Source: a virus
DNA: 40,515 nucleotides
Reading direction: 5' to 3' (one strand)
IMG/VR virus record: IMGVR_UViG_3300010396_000031
Span: 1 to 40,515 of that record
This document shows, in pieces, positions 30,997-37,482 of this stretch. The first letter of the stretch is position 1, and each line of letters opens with the position of its first letter. Below the pieces are notes generated by a model. It saw only the letters and a program-made list of their open reading frames with translations, had not been told where the DNA came from and did no database searches. The position numbers and the translations under genes were made by a program.

Positions 30997-31093
30997 GGTC
31001 GGTCTTCCGCAGCCGCTTGATCTCGCGTGACGTGCTGGGGACGGCCCCCAGCGCGGCAACGAGTGCGATTCCGATGGCGACGGCCCATTGCAT
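30899..31093 (-). CDS. Antisense small membrane protein (moron candidate), 64 aa
   Basis: A 64-residue minus-strand ORF in the only large gap of the late region: MQWAVAIGIALVAALGAV is a transmembrane or signal-like helix, then a charged tail (REIKRLRKTDPTGAEQAAQR). GAGGGGG lies just upstream of the ATG, and TTGCAC-16-TAAGAT 32 bases before it is a plausible promoter. It overlaps the 3' end of the ejection-protein gene by 98 bp. Independently promoted, inverted genes in late regions are often expressed in lysogens. Function unknown. Confidence 0.5.
   Translation of the reverse strand: MQWAVAIGIALVAALGAVPSTSREIKRLRKTDPTGAEQAAQRQRENLAPRKVRERRSRRSSAEA
31034..31052. other. GC-rich hairpin in the late intergenic gap
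   Basis: GCTGGGG (31034-31040) and CCCCAGC (31046-31052) form a seven-pair stem with a five-base loop and no T run. It lies in the 3' gap after the last virion gene, inside the antisense ORF. It could stabilise or process the late transcript. Confidence 0.4.
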
Positions 31094-31124
31094 CGCGCCC
31101 CCTCAGTCAGACCCGACGGCTCGC

Positions 31125-31152
31125 ATCTTACGCCGCCCGGCCGCCAGTGCAA
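31125..31152 (-). promoter_or_regulatory. Candidate promoter of the antisense gene
   Basis: Minus strand: TTGCAC (31152-31147), 16-bp spacer, TAAGAT (31130-31125), each matching four of six consensus positions. Predicted initiation at about 31118 gives a 25-nt leader to the ATG at 31093. Moderate match only. Confidence 0.4.
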
Positions 31153-31188
31153 TTCCATCCGTCGCCAACCCCGTAGGAGCCCTATGAG

Positions 31189-31545
31189 ATGCCCGAGGAC
31201 GAGCCGTCCGCCGTGCAGCGGCTGCGCGAGTACGTCGATCGAATGGCCGCCGCGCGCGATCTGGAACTCAACAGCCTGCGGGACTCGCTGGCCGTGAATA
31301 CCGCGCTCACCACGGAAATCAAACTCGATCTGGCGTCGCTGCGCGCCTCAACTCAGCCGGTGCTCGACGCGATGGAGACGATGGAAGCGGGGATTCGCAT
31401 GATGGGGCGGCTCGGCCGCTTCGGCGAGAAGTTCGGCCGGTTCGTCATGTTCGTCGTGGCGCTCGGCGTGATCGTCAAGTTCGTGATCGGGGGCGCGAGC
31501 TGGTCCGACGAGGCGCACGCCTTCGCTCGCGCGATGGGAAAGTGA
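31189..31545 (+). CDS. Holin candidate, 118 aa
   Basis: A 118-residue protein: coiled-coil-like N-terminus (VQRLREYVDRMAAARDLELN), then one transmembrane segment FGRFVMFVVALGVIVKFVIG (about residues 82-101) and a short tail. The start of the lysis cassette, directly before the lysozyme and overlapping it, so a holin or pinholin-type role is likely. GGAG lies before the ATG. Confidence 0.65.
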   Translation: MPEDEPSAVQRLREYVDRMAAARDLELNSLRDSLAVNTALTTEIKLDLASLRASTQPVLDAMETMEAGIRMMGRLGRFGEKFGRFVMFVVALGVIVKFVIGGASWSDEAHAFARAMGK

Positions 31546-32036
31546 TGGAACCCGATCAGATGTTGGCCGAGCAGCGGGTCTCCGACAACGGCCGCGCGTT
31601 CATCGAGGCATGGGAGGGCTGCCGGCTCACGCCGTACCTCGATCAGCGCAATTACTGGACAGTCGGGTACGGCCACAAGCTACAGAACGACGACAAGCCG
31701 ACGACGATCACGCTGGCGCAGGCTGACACGCTGCTCGACTTCGACCTCCAATACTTCGCCGACCGCGTCGACGTGCTCGTCTCGGCCGCGCTCTCGCAGC
31801 CGCAGTTCGATGCGGTGTGCAGCCTCGCCTTCAACATCGGCGCCGGCAATTTCGCGACCTCGCATCTACGCATCTACCTGAATCAAGGATGGATCGCGCT
31901 GGTGCCGCGCGCGTTCATCGCGTGGAACAAGATCACGCTGCCGAGCGGCGAGCAGGTAGTCGACGAAGGTCTGGACAAGCGGCGGCACGCGGAAGCGGCG
32001 CTGTTCTCGAATGGCGACTACTCCGGGCGTCCCTGA
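31545..32036 (+). CDS. Endolysin, GH24 lysozyme, 163 aa
   Basis: A 163-residue T4/P22-type muramidase with the catalytic arrangement E-8x-D-5x-T: E24 (FIEAWEG), D33 (YLDQRN) and T39 (WTVGYGH). Downstream LSQPQFDAVCSLAFNIGAGN and FIAWNK are family motifs. It cleaves the glycan of peptidoglycan. No signal peptide or SAR helix is visible, so export needs the holin. It begins at ATG 31545, or GTG 31542, overlapping the upstream stop. Confidence 0.93.
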   Translation: MEPDQMLAEQRVSDNGRAFIEAWEGCRLTPYLDQRNYWTVGYGHKLQNDDKPTTITLAQADTLLDFDLQYFADRVDVLVSAALSQPQFDAVCSLAFNIGAGNFATSHLRIYLNQGWIALVPRAFIAWNKITLPSGEQVVDEGLDKRRHAEAALFSNGDYSGRP

Positions 32037-32313
32037 TGGCAACTGGCTGCGCGGCGCCGCCACGGACGAGCGCGGGCTTTGGGACGCGGCCTATATCTCG
32101 GTGCTCGCGCTCGCGGGGCTCGTCGTGCTGACCGTCGTCGTCGAGATCGCGCTCGTCGTCGTGGCATGGCACACGGGCAAGCCATACGACCCGCAGCCGT
32201 TGGGCGTTGCCGTCGCAGCGGTCTGCGGCGGATTCGCCACGGCGATCGGGGGCCTCGCTGGATACATGGCGGCGACGCGCCCGCATGGAGGATCGAGCGA
32301 TGGGACTAACTGA
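32011..32313 (+). CDS. Two-helix membrane protein, second holin or antiholin candidate, 100 aa
   Basis: A 100-residue protein has two transmembrane helices, VLALAGLVVLTVVVEIALVV (about 31-50) and VAVAAVCGGFATAIGGLAGY (about 66-85), and short charged termini. Between lysozyme and Rz, with 26-bp overlap on the lysozyme gene, it fits a class II holin. Either this or the preceding protein is the holin and the other an antiholin. Confidence 0.68.
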   Translation: MATTPGVPDGNWLRGAATDERGLWDAAYISVLALAGLVVLTVVVEIALVVVAWHTGKPYDPQPLGVAVAAVCGGFATAIGGLAGYMAATRPHGGSSDGTN

Positions 32314-32899
32314 CGGACTCATCAAATGGGCTATCTACGGCTTGATTGCCGCCGCCGCGCTGGCGTCCGTCACCCTGGCTTGGGAGCACTTCGTGATCGC
32401 GCCAGCGGAGGCGCGGGGAGCGGCCCGGCAGCAGGCGAAGGATGCGCCGGTCATCGCGCAACTGAACAAGGCGCTGTCGGACGCGCGGCAGGCGTTGGCG
32501 CAAGCGCAGGCGAAAGCGGATGCGAAGGCGCGGGCGTATCAGGCCCAGCAGGAGGCGGCGCAGGCCGCGGCACAGCAGGCAAAGGAGGCAAATGATGCAC
32601 GGATCGCAACGCTCGATGCGCAGGTGGCAAAGCTGTCTGACGACAAGCGGATTGTTCTCTCTGCTTACGCTCGCGTCGTGCTCGACGACGCCACTCGTAC
32701 CGCCAACAGCGGTAGTCGAACTGCCGCCGCTGGCCCCGGAGATCACGCGGCCGCGGGTGCCGTTTCCAGCGCCCCCGTGGGAATCAGCGAGCGCGACCTC
32801 GGCAGGTACGCCGACCAAGCCAGCGCCGCCTACCTCGACGCCTGGACCGGCTGGAACGCCTGCGTCACCGATTACAACCGAATGAGGAGCAAGCAATGA
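32300..32899 (+). CDS. Rz: Inner-membrane spanin subunit (Rz-like), 199 aa
   Basis: A 199-residue protein: N-terminal membrane helix (WAIYGLIAAAALASVTLAW, residues 10-28) and long periplasmic Ala/Gln/Lys coiled coil (LSDARQALAQAQAKADAKAR). This is the Rz topology. An out-of-frame lipoprotein gene is embedded in its 3' half. Together they fuse inner and outer membranes in the last step of lysis. GGAGG lies eight bases before the ATG. Confidence 0.86.
   Translation: MGLTDGLIKWAIYGLIAAAALASVTLAWEHFVIAPAEARGAARQQAKDAPVIAQLNKALSDARQALAQAQAKADAKARAYQAQQEAAQAAAQQAKEANDARIATLDAQVAKLSDDKRIVLSAYARVVLDDATRTANSGSRTAAAGPGDHAAAGAVSSAPVGISERDLGRYADQASAAYLDAWTGWNACVTDYNRMRSKQ
32595..32885 (+). CDS. Rz1: Outer-membrane spanin lipoprotein (Rz1-like), nested in Rz
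   Basis: A 96-residue ORF wholly inside Rz in another frame. The signal peptide ends in lipobox LASC, with the lipidated Cys at residue 29. The mature part is Pro-rich (PLVPPTAVVELPPLAPEI), as in Rz1. Strong AAAGGAGG site inside Rz coding sequence. Two adjacent ATGs, 32592 and 32595; the second has better spacing. The nested arrangement is the lambda type. Confidence 0.88.
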   Translation: MHGSQRSMRRWQSCLTTSGLFSLLTLASCSTTPLVPPTAVVELPPLAPEITRPRVPFPAPPWESASATSAGTPTKPAPPTSTPGPAGTPASPITTE

Positions 32900-33648
32900 G
32901 CGCAACCGGAACCTACGAACTCGTCGTCCTGATCGTCGTCTGTCTCGCTGGCGCCGCGTACCTGTACGTCAAGCATCGCAAGGCCGCGAGCACGGCTGCC
33001 GCGACCACGCTCGACGCTGCGGTCAACGATCTCAAGAACCACGTCGAGGCGACAGTTGCGAGCGCGGCCGAGTCGATCAAGACCCGCGTCGCCACCGTCG
33101 GCGCGGCAACCGTTTCGAAGATCACCGGGCAGCCGGTCGGCGTCCCCATCATCGGCACCGCCAACGCACCCGCTCCCGCACCGGTCGCTCAACCGGCCGC
33201 ATCCCCTCCCGCTGCCCCGGCGCCGTCCGTGGCGGCCGAACCTCCTCCGACGACCGTCGTGCCTGCCGCTCCTCCTGCGGCCCCGGCACCGTCCGCCGGT
33301 GGCAGCGGGACCACGCCAGCGCCTGACCCGGCCGCGCACGCGAGCGACCAGTTCTACGCCGCCGCGCTCGCCGCTCGGGCCGCGCAGCAGCAGAACGAGG
33401 CATACAACGGCCCGATCCCCGCGGCGTCGCTGCAGGAGGCGGATTGGCGCTTCCTCTGGTGGGCGACGATCAATCCGGCGACGCCGAAGATGCACAACTG
33501 GGAGTACACGGTCCTCTCGGGAACGCGCGCGGAGATCCAGCAGGGGTTGGCGCACATCGGCAACGACGTTGCCCGGATGCGCGGGTACGACGCGACCAAG
33601 TACACCGGCGTGCTCCGCAGCCACTACGATGAGGCCGTGAAGGCGTGA
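32896..33648 (+). CDS. Membrane-anchored Pro/Ala-rich protein, 250 aa
   Basis: A 250-residue protein: N-terminal helix LVVLIVVCLAGAAYLYV (residues 9-25), Ala-rich helix, a long Pro/Ala linker (about 90-150), then a soluble domain (WRFLWWATINPATPKMHNWE). Probably exposed on the periplasmic side or part of a virion. Overlaps the Rz stop by four bases. No known family. Confidence 0.66.
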   Translation: MSATGTYELVVLIVVCLAGAAYLYVKHRKAASTAAATTLDAAVNDLKNHVEATVASAAESIKTRVATVGAATVSKITGQPVGVPIIGTANAPAPAPVAQPAASPPAAPAPSVAAEPPPTTVVPAAPPAAPAPSAGGSGTTPAPDPAAHASDQFYAAALAARAAQQQNEAYNGPIPAASLQEADWRFLWWATINPATPKMHNWEYTVLSGTRAEIQQGLAHIGNDVARMRGYDATKYTGVLRSHYDEAVKA

Positions 33649-33941
33649 GCACGCCGTACTGGCTGCGCGTGCTGATCGCCTTCGACCAGCTATTGCAGGT
33701 CTGCTGGCGCGGCGGCAAGCCGGGCGTGACCATGTCGGCGCGCATCGGCACCGCAGCAGCGCACGGACATCCGTGGGGACTGGCGGCCCGATGGCTGCTC
33801 GAGCAGTCGATGCCGCTGCGCTGGTTCTTCGGTCCCGGTCACTGCGCGGCGGCGGTCCGGCACGACATCGCGCGCAATCAGGATGCGATCGTTGAGCTCT
33901 CCGATCCCGTCGTGGTCGCCTGGGAACGGGCCAACGAGTGA
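33645..33941 (+). CDS. Hypothetical post-lysis protein, 98 aa
   Basis: A 98-residue protein (MSTPYWLRVLIAFDQLLQVC) is rich in Trp and His, with GTG start overlapping the previous stop. Central TMSARIGTAAAHGHPWGLAA and FFGPGHCAAAVRHD suggest a compact helical fold. Similar small genes often follow lysis cassettes. No function known to me. Confidence 0.62.
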   Translation: MSTPYWLRVLIAFDQLLQVCWRGGKPGVTMSARIGTAAAHGHPWGLAARWLLEQSMPLRWFFGPGHCAAAVRHDIARNQDAIVELSDPVVVAWERANE

Positions 33942-34219
33942 CCGTCCGCACGGTCGCTACGCCTCACGGGACGGTAACGATCGAAGCCTTCGCGCATGTC
34001 ATCCGCTACCACGAGGTTGGCGAGTACGGCGACCCCTACACATTCGCCTGCGCGATGACCACGCACGGCGATGAGGCGACGCTGTTTGCGGCCCTCGGCA
34101 CGGTCAAGCCGCGTATCCGGCGCGCGCTCGCCCAGGCGCTGCGCGAAATGGGAATCGCCCGCGTGCGCTACGAACGGCGCAACGCCGGGGGCCCGCGGGA
34201 AATCGAGGTCGACCGATGA
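33938..34219 (+). CDS. Hypothetical protein, 93 aa
   Basis: A 93-residue alpha/beta protein (VTIEAFAHVIRYHEVGEYGD, then IRRALAQALREMGIARVRYE). The end vaguely recalls a GNAT helix-strand, but the acetyl-CoA motif is absent. GTG start with a four-base overlap on both sides. Function unknown. Confidence 0.6.
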   Translation: MTVRTVATPHGTVTIEAFAHVIRYHEVGEYGDPYTFACAMTTHGDEATLFAALGTVKPRIRRALAQALREMGIARVRYERRNAGGPREIEVDR

Positions 34220-34404
34220 CGCACGCCTACCGGGATCAGCTGCTCGCCGCTCAGCAGGCGCTCGAGGAATCGCTGCTGCGCTCCGTGCAGGAGTTCGAGA
34301 AGATGACCGGCATGGTCGTCAAGTCTGTGAAGATTTACCCCGGCCACTGGCACGACGGCCTGCCGATCACCCGCGCGATCGAGGTCGGGGCGCAGTTGAG
34401 GTAG
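34216..34404 (+). CDS. Hypothetical small protein, 62 aa
   Basis: A 62-residue protein, largely one amphipathic helix (YRDQLLAAQQALEESLLRSV) followed by two strands (VVKSVKIYPGHWHDGLPI). ATG overlaps the previous stop. No family. Confidence 0.58.
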   Translation: MTHAYRDQLLAAQQALEESLLRSVQEFEKMTGMVVKSVKIYPGHWHDGLPITRAIEVGAQLR

Positions 34405-34408
34405 GGCC

Positions 34409-34675
34409 ATGGACGACGCCGAGCTCGCGCCCGTTGTATCGCTGTGCTCGCGCGCGATCTACACATGGGCCGGTCATCGCGGCTTCGGCCTGCCGGACCT
34501 GCTGAGCCGCCTGCCCTCGCTGGCCGCGCTGGACCCGGCCGCGCAGTTCCGCGTGTGCGTGCTGCTCGCCCGCTCGTCGTTCCTCGCCGCCGATGCGCCG
34601 TGCGGGGTCTGGCGCTTTTGGGCTCGGCACCATGCGCCGCCCGAGGCGTTCCATGCTGCGGATGCCTCGAAATGA
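34409..34675 (+). CDS. Hypothetical protein before attP, 88 aa
   Basis: An 88-residue helical protein (LAPVVSLCSRAIYTWAGHRG, LDPAAQFRVCVLLARSSFLA). Last plus-strand gene. After it come 182 bp without a clear gene, which hold the palindromes, the parS-like site and the tRNA-like attP. Confidence 0.58.
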   Translation: MDDAELAPVVSLCSRAIYTWAGHRGFGLPDLLSRLPSLAALDPAAQFRVCVLLARSSFLAADAPCGVWRFWARHHAPPEAFHAADASK

Positions 34676-34728
34676 CACGTTGTCACCGACGATGAACCGG
34701 CGGTGTGTCGGCATGTGCTCGGTCTCGT

Positions 34729-34745
34729 CCCGGTTGTGCCCGGTT
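34729..34745. repeat. Short direct repeats near attP
   Basis: CCCGGTT occurs at 34729-34735 and again at 34739-34745, a 10-bp period, with a related inverted AACCGG at 34695-34700. Spacing by one helical turn beside attP makes them candidate arm-type integrase or excisionase sites. Evidence is only pattern. Confidence 0.35.
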
Positions 34746-34757
34746 TTGGCCTGATTT

Positions 34758-34773
34758 CGTTCCACGTGAAACG
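34758..34773. promoter_or_regulatory. parS-like palindrome next to attP
   Basis: CGTTCCACGTGAAACG contains the 14-bp core GTTCCACGTGAAAC. The widespread chromosomal parS consensus is TGTT-C/T-CACGTG-A/G-AACA. The core matches with only the outermost bases different, and the outer pair is still self-complementary. No parA or parB gene is in the window, so host ParB would be the reader. About 30 bp from the tRNA half. Confidence 0.55.
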
Positions 34774-34802
34774 TTGCAAATCAGCGGCCTAGAATATCGC
34801 TG

Positions 34803-34846
34803 CCGGATTTCAAGTCCGGTGCATTCAACCGCTCTGCCACCCATCC
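34803..34846 (-). other. attP: Probable attP: 5' half of a tRNA-Ser(UGA) gene
   Basis: The minus strand from 34846 starts GGATGGGTGGCAGAGCGGTT, a tRNA-Ser acceptor strand and D-arm, and runs to the anticodon stem CCGGA/TCCGG with loop CTTGAAA (anticodon TGA at 34812-34810). After the anticodon arm the tRNA pattern breaks down: a hairpin resembling the long variable arm follows (CAGCG...CGCTG), but no T-loop GTTCGA at the right place. A partial tRNA beside the integrase gene is the usual mark of a phage attachment core. Confidence 0.78.
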
Positions 34847-34857
34847 TTTTCGCTCTA

Positions 34858-35895
34858 TCACGCGGCCCGGTCTGCCCTCCCGCCAACTTCCCGTTCGTAC
34901 CGATCCTGTACCGATCCGACGTTCCCCGCGTAGGCGGCGACGTGCGAGGGCGCCAGGTGGCTGTAGCGCATGACCATCGCCAGCGAGCGCCAGCCGCCGA
35001 GCTCCTGTAGCACCGCCAGCGGCGTCCCGGCCTGCACGTGCCACGACGCCCACGTGTGGCGCAGATCGTGGAACGTGAACTTGGCCGGCAGCCCCGCGGC
35101 CTTGCACGCCCGCCGCCATGCCGGCTTGCCGTAGCTCTCCACCGGATGCCCGCGGTAGCAGAACACGGCCCGGCGATGCTTGCCCCGCTGCGCCCGCAGG
35201 ATTTCGAGAGCGGCATCGTTGAGCGGGATCGTCAGCGTCCGCTTGCCCTTCGCCTGCGCGCTGGGAATCCACGCCGAGCGCTGCTTCATGTCCACGCGCT
35301 CCCAGCGCAGGCCGGCGACGTTCGCCCAGCGCAGCCCCGTGGCGAGCGAGAATGCGGCCATCGCCGCAAGGTGCGGGGGCAGCTTCGCCAACAGCTTCCC
35401 CGCCTGCTTCTGCGTGGCCCAACGGATCGCCGGATCGTCCTCGTGGCGGCGCGGGACGCGCGGCTGGCTATCGATCCACTGTCGGTTGGCAGCGTAGCCC
35501 AGGACGGCTGAAATCGACGCCAGATAGCGGTTGGCGGTGGCCGCACTCGATCCTTCCCCGAGCTTGATGCGCGCCAGGCGATCGAGTTCGGCGCGGTTGA
35601 TCGACGCGACCGGCTTCCCGGCAAGGTGCGTGGTCGCCCAGCGCAGATGATCCTTGCGATCGGAGAGCGCCCGCAGGTGCCCCTTCTCTTGCAGCCACGC
35701 GAGCACGGCTACTTCCCAGGCAACAGGCGCACGTTCGCCGAAGCGGTCGGCACGCCAGAGGTCGGCCTGGACGCGGGCGGCGTACTCCTGCGCGGCTTCG
35801 CGGTCGGTCGTGCCAGCGCTGCGTCTAATCGGCTTGCCGCGGTGATGGAAGGCAAACCAATAGGAACCGCCGGGGCGTCGCTGGTAGATTCGCAT
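34858..35895 (-). CDS. int: Tyrosine integrase, 345 aa
   Basis: A 345-residue site-specific recombinase. The N-terminal arm-binding/SAM-like part (YQRRPGGSYWFAFHHRGKP) precedes the catalytic domain with R189 (TGLRWANV), a Lys near 216-218, H276-x-x-R279 (HDLRH), W302 replacing the second His, and nucleophile Y311 (VMRYSHL). The active set is complete. Convergent to the late genes, with attP 12 bp from its stop. Its start overlaps the excisionase frame by 187 bp, so both genes share DNA. Confidence 0.95.
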   Translation of the reverse strand: MRIYQRRPGGSYWFAFHHRGKPIRRSAGTTDREAAQEYAARVQADLWRADRFGERAPVAWEVAVLAWLQEKGHLRALSDRKDHLRWATTHLAGKPVASINRAELDRLARIKLGEGSSAATANRYLASISAVLGYAANRQWIDSQPRVPRRHEDDPAIRWATQKQAGKLLAKLPPHLAAMAAFSLATGLRWANVAGLRWERVDMKQRSAWIPSAQAKGKRTLTIPLNDAALEILRAQRGKHRRAVFCYRGHPVESYGKPAWRRACKAAGLPAKFTFHDLRHTWASWHVQAGTPLAVLQELGGWRSLAMVMRYSHLAPSHVAAYAGNVGSVQDRYEREVGGRADRAA

Positions 35896-36068
35896 TCGTC
35901 ATTCGCGGGATAGCGCGCCCGCAGCCATCCGATCACGTCCTCGTCGACCAGGACCCAGGCGCGGCCGACCTTCGCGGCGGGCAGGCCTTCGCGGCGGATC
36001 ATAGCCGATACCGTCTCCCGCGTGGTCCGCAGGAGTAGCGCGGCTTCGTCGAGCCCGAGCGTCTGCAC
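35709..36068 (-). CDS. xis: Excisionase-type helix-turn-helix protein, 119 aa
   Basis: A protein with a MerR-like excisionase HTH at residues 3-55 (LGLDEAALLLRTTRETVSAM, then LPAAKVGRAWVLVDEDVIGW). The frame stays open for 60 further residues of low-complexity Ala/Pro/Ser sequence that overlaps the integrase start. No ATG is available: the GTG at 36068 follows a seven-codon leader ORF that has the good ribosome site. Xis role is inferred from family and from its place beside int. Confidence 0.72.
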   Translation of the reverse strand: MQTLGLDEAALLLRTTRETVSAMIRREGLPAAKVGRAWVLVDEDVIGWLRARYPANDECESTSDAPAVPIGLPSITAASRLDAALARPTAKPRRSTPPASRPTSGVPTASANVRLLPGK

Positions 36069-36070
36069 GG

Positions 36071-36094
36071 TCAGCGGTCCCGCGGGGCGGTCAT
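36071..36094 (-). CDS. Seven-codon leader ORF before excisionase
   Basis: ATG 36094 stands behind GGAGGAAGGGAAACAC and overlaps the upstream stop (ATGA), but the frame reads MTAPRDR and stops at 36071, two bases before the GTG of the excisionase frame. Either a translational coupling leader, or the original N-terminus of the excisionase separated from it by a frameshift (one inserted base would rejoin them). Confidence 0.45.
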   Translation of the reverse strand: MTAPRDR

Positions 36095-36414
36095 GTGTTT
36101 CCCTTCCTCCATTGTTCCCAACTCGGGTCGAGCGCCTTGTGTTGGACCCACTCGGGCAGATCCGGCGTTGGCTTGTACGGGCGTCGCCTGTTTTTGCAGC
36201 GATCGCAGAGCTGCGGCAACCGCTCGGAATGGACCAAATGCCGCTCGCAGAAATAGAGTCCGCACCCGCGCTCGCCGCCGTACGGCTCGCCGCCGCACAC
36301 GTAGGAAAGCCCACGGTCGATGCGCTCCCCGCAGCCCGGATAGTCACAGGTCGCGGGTACCCCGTAGCCGATGTCACGCTGCCATCTGCCGTCGAAGCCG
36401 ACGCTCCAGCTCAC
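36091..36414 (-). CDS. Cys/His-rich zinc protein, 107 aa
   Basis: A 107-residue protein with about ten cysteines and histidines: CDYPGCGERI, SYVCGGEPYGG, CGLYFCERHL, LCDRCKNRRR. This pattern of paired metal ligands suggests two zinc sites. It lies just before the excisionase with a four-base overlap. Such small phage zinc proteins are common but unnamed. Confidence 0.75.
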   Translation of the reverse strand: MSWSVGFDGRWQRDIGYGVPATCDYPGCGERIDRGLSYVCGGEPYGGERGCGLYFCERHLVHSERLPQLCDRCKNRRRPYKPTPDLPEWVQHKALDPSWEQWRKGNT

Positions 36415-36638
36415 GCCTCGCGCTCCTTCCTGCGTAACCGGAGAACTTCGCTATCGCTTGCCACGCCCGGACGTGTGTGACCGCATTTCGGGCACATGGC
36501 GCGCTTCGCCAGCTCGGCCATTAGGCTCAGTGCGATGGGCGCGTAGCCGATTATCCACGCATGGCCGCACGAGACGCACTTCGCTCCAAGCGCATCAACG
36601 CGCTGCGGCCCTAGCAGCACATCCGTGTCATCCGTCAT
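36411..36638 (-). CDS. Zinc-ribbon-like protein, 75 aa
   Basis: A 75-residue protein with CVSCGHAW (residues 21-28) and CPKCGHTRPG (about 48-57), a typical zinc ribbon, with a hydrophobic segment (IIGYAPIALSLMAELA) between. ATG at 36638 has AAGGAG. A longer frame upstream lies in the next gene. Four-base overlaps on both sides. Function unknown. Confidence 0.7.
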   Translation of the reverse strand: MTDDTDVLLGPQRVDALGAKCVSCGHAWIIGYAPIALSLMAELAKRAMCPKCGHTRPGVASDSEVLRLRRKEREA

Positions 36639-37168
36639 GTGCGCTCCTTCGCCAGCGCGCGGATGGCTATGGCGCAGTCGTGAGTTCCCTCGCACACGCC
36701 ATAAGCCATCGCCTCTCCATATTCGCGCGTCGTCGGATGCTCCTTGAGCCAGCCAGCGGCTTCGTCGTACACCTTGTCGCACACCTTCGCCGCCCGCTCA
36801 TACGCCTCCCGCTCGCGCGCTTCGGCGGCGGCGAGTGCGCGTTCTAGCTCGGCGATGCGGGCGTTCGCAGCGATAAGCCGCTCATTGAGACGCGCCATTT
36901 CCGGCTCTAATGGCTGCGTCGCCGACGCCAATTGCTCGCGCAAATCGCCAACCTGTTGCTGCGCCGCTGATAACAGTCCGTCCTGCGCCCGGTGATAGGC
37001 AATTTCCTGCTCGTAGGCGCCGATCGTTTCGGCGATGCCGTCGTACACCGAATGGAAGATGATGAAATTGCATAGGGTGTCGTCTCCCTTATCCTTCCAG
37101 TGATCGAACAGCAGCCTGCGGCAATCCTCAATCGGCCGCTCAACCAGCGCCTTCGTATACTCGCTCAT
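36635..37168 (-). CDS. Coiled-coil early protein, 177 aa
   Basis: A 177-residue protein: N-terminal domain with aromatic residues (CRRLLFDHWKDKGDDTLCNF, FHSVYDGIAETI), then a long coiled coil (VGDLREQLASATQ, RLIAANARIAELERALAAAE) and a small C-terminal Cys/His part (YGVCEGTHDCAIAI). GGGAG precedes ATG 37168. An oligomeric accessory protein of unknown role. Confidence 0.7.
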   Translation of the reverse strand: MSEYTKALVERPIEDCRRLLFDHWKDKGDDTLCNFIIFHSVYDGIAETIGAYEQEIAYHRAQDGLLSAAQQQVGDLREQLASATQPLEPEMARLNERLIAANARIAELERALAAAEAREREAYERAAKVCDKVYDEAAGWLKEHPTTREYGEAMAYGVCEGTHDCAIAIRALAKERT

Positions 37169-37482
37169 CGCTCCCCCTCTGCCGCGATCATCGCGTCGGC
37201 CCATTTAAAGCATTCGCGCGCTATCTCATGGATGGATCGGATCGTCCATCCGCCGCTATCTCTAACGATGCCCTGCATCGCCGCCATCGCATACCGCTGC
37301 CTGAGCGTCGGCTCGCTCGGCGCTGGCGCGGGCGCAAGGTCGGGCGCGGCGTCGAAGGCGGCGATGAGGGCCATTCGCATATCGCTCGCAACGTCCGCCG
37401 ACATGCACGTTAGGTAGGCATTCGCGGCCGCTTGGACCATCTTCTCCGTCGGCTCGCGCGCGATCAACTTCGTGTCGGTCAT
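37165..37482 (-). CDS. Conserved-looking early protein, 105 aa
   Basis: A 105-residue protein (MTDTKLIAREPTEKMVQAAA) with the frequent phage pattern PTEKMVQAAANAY, a Pro/Ala linker, and a helical C-terminus with WTIRSIHEIARECFKWADAM. I have seen this PTxxMIxAA type in many phages without assigned function. Overlaps the methyltransferase stop and the coiled-coil gene start by four bases. Confidence 0.7.
   Translation of the reverse strand: MTDTKLIAREPTEKMVQAAANAYLTCMSADVASDMRMALIAAFDAAPDLAPAPAPSEPTLRQRYAMAAMQGIVRDSGGWTIRSIHEIARECFKWADAMIAAEGER

Noticed and set aside
34673-34685. TGACA-CGT-TGTCA palindrome after the last late gene
   Set aside because: A neat 13-bp palindrome, but it overlaps the stop codon, has no T run for a terminator and no known binding-site match. 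Not enough to call.
34803-34846. A complete functional tRNA-Ser gene
   Set aside because: Only the 5' half fits. No T-arm with GTTCGA and no matching 3' acceptor strand could be found downstream on the minus strand.
34781-35422. A minus-strand frame ending WVAERLNAPDLKSG at the tRNA-like site
   Set aside because: The ending is the familiar translation artefact of a tRNA-Ser gene, and the rest is a shadow of the integrase.
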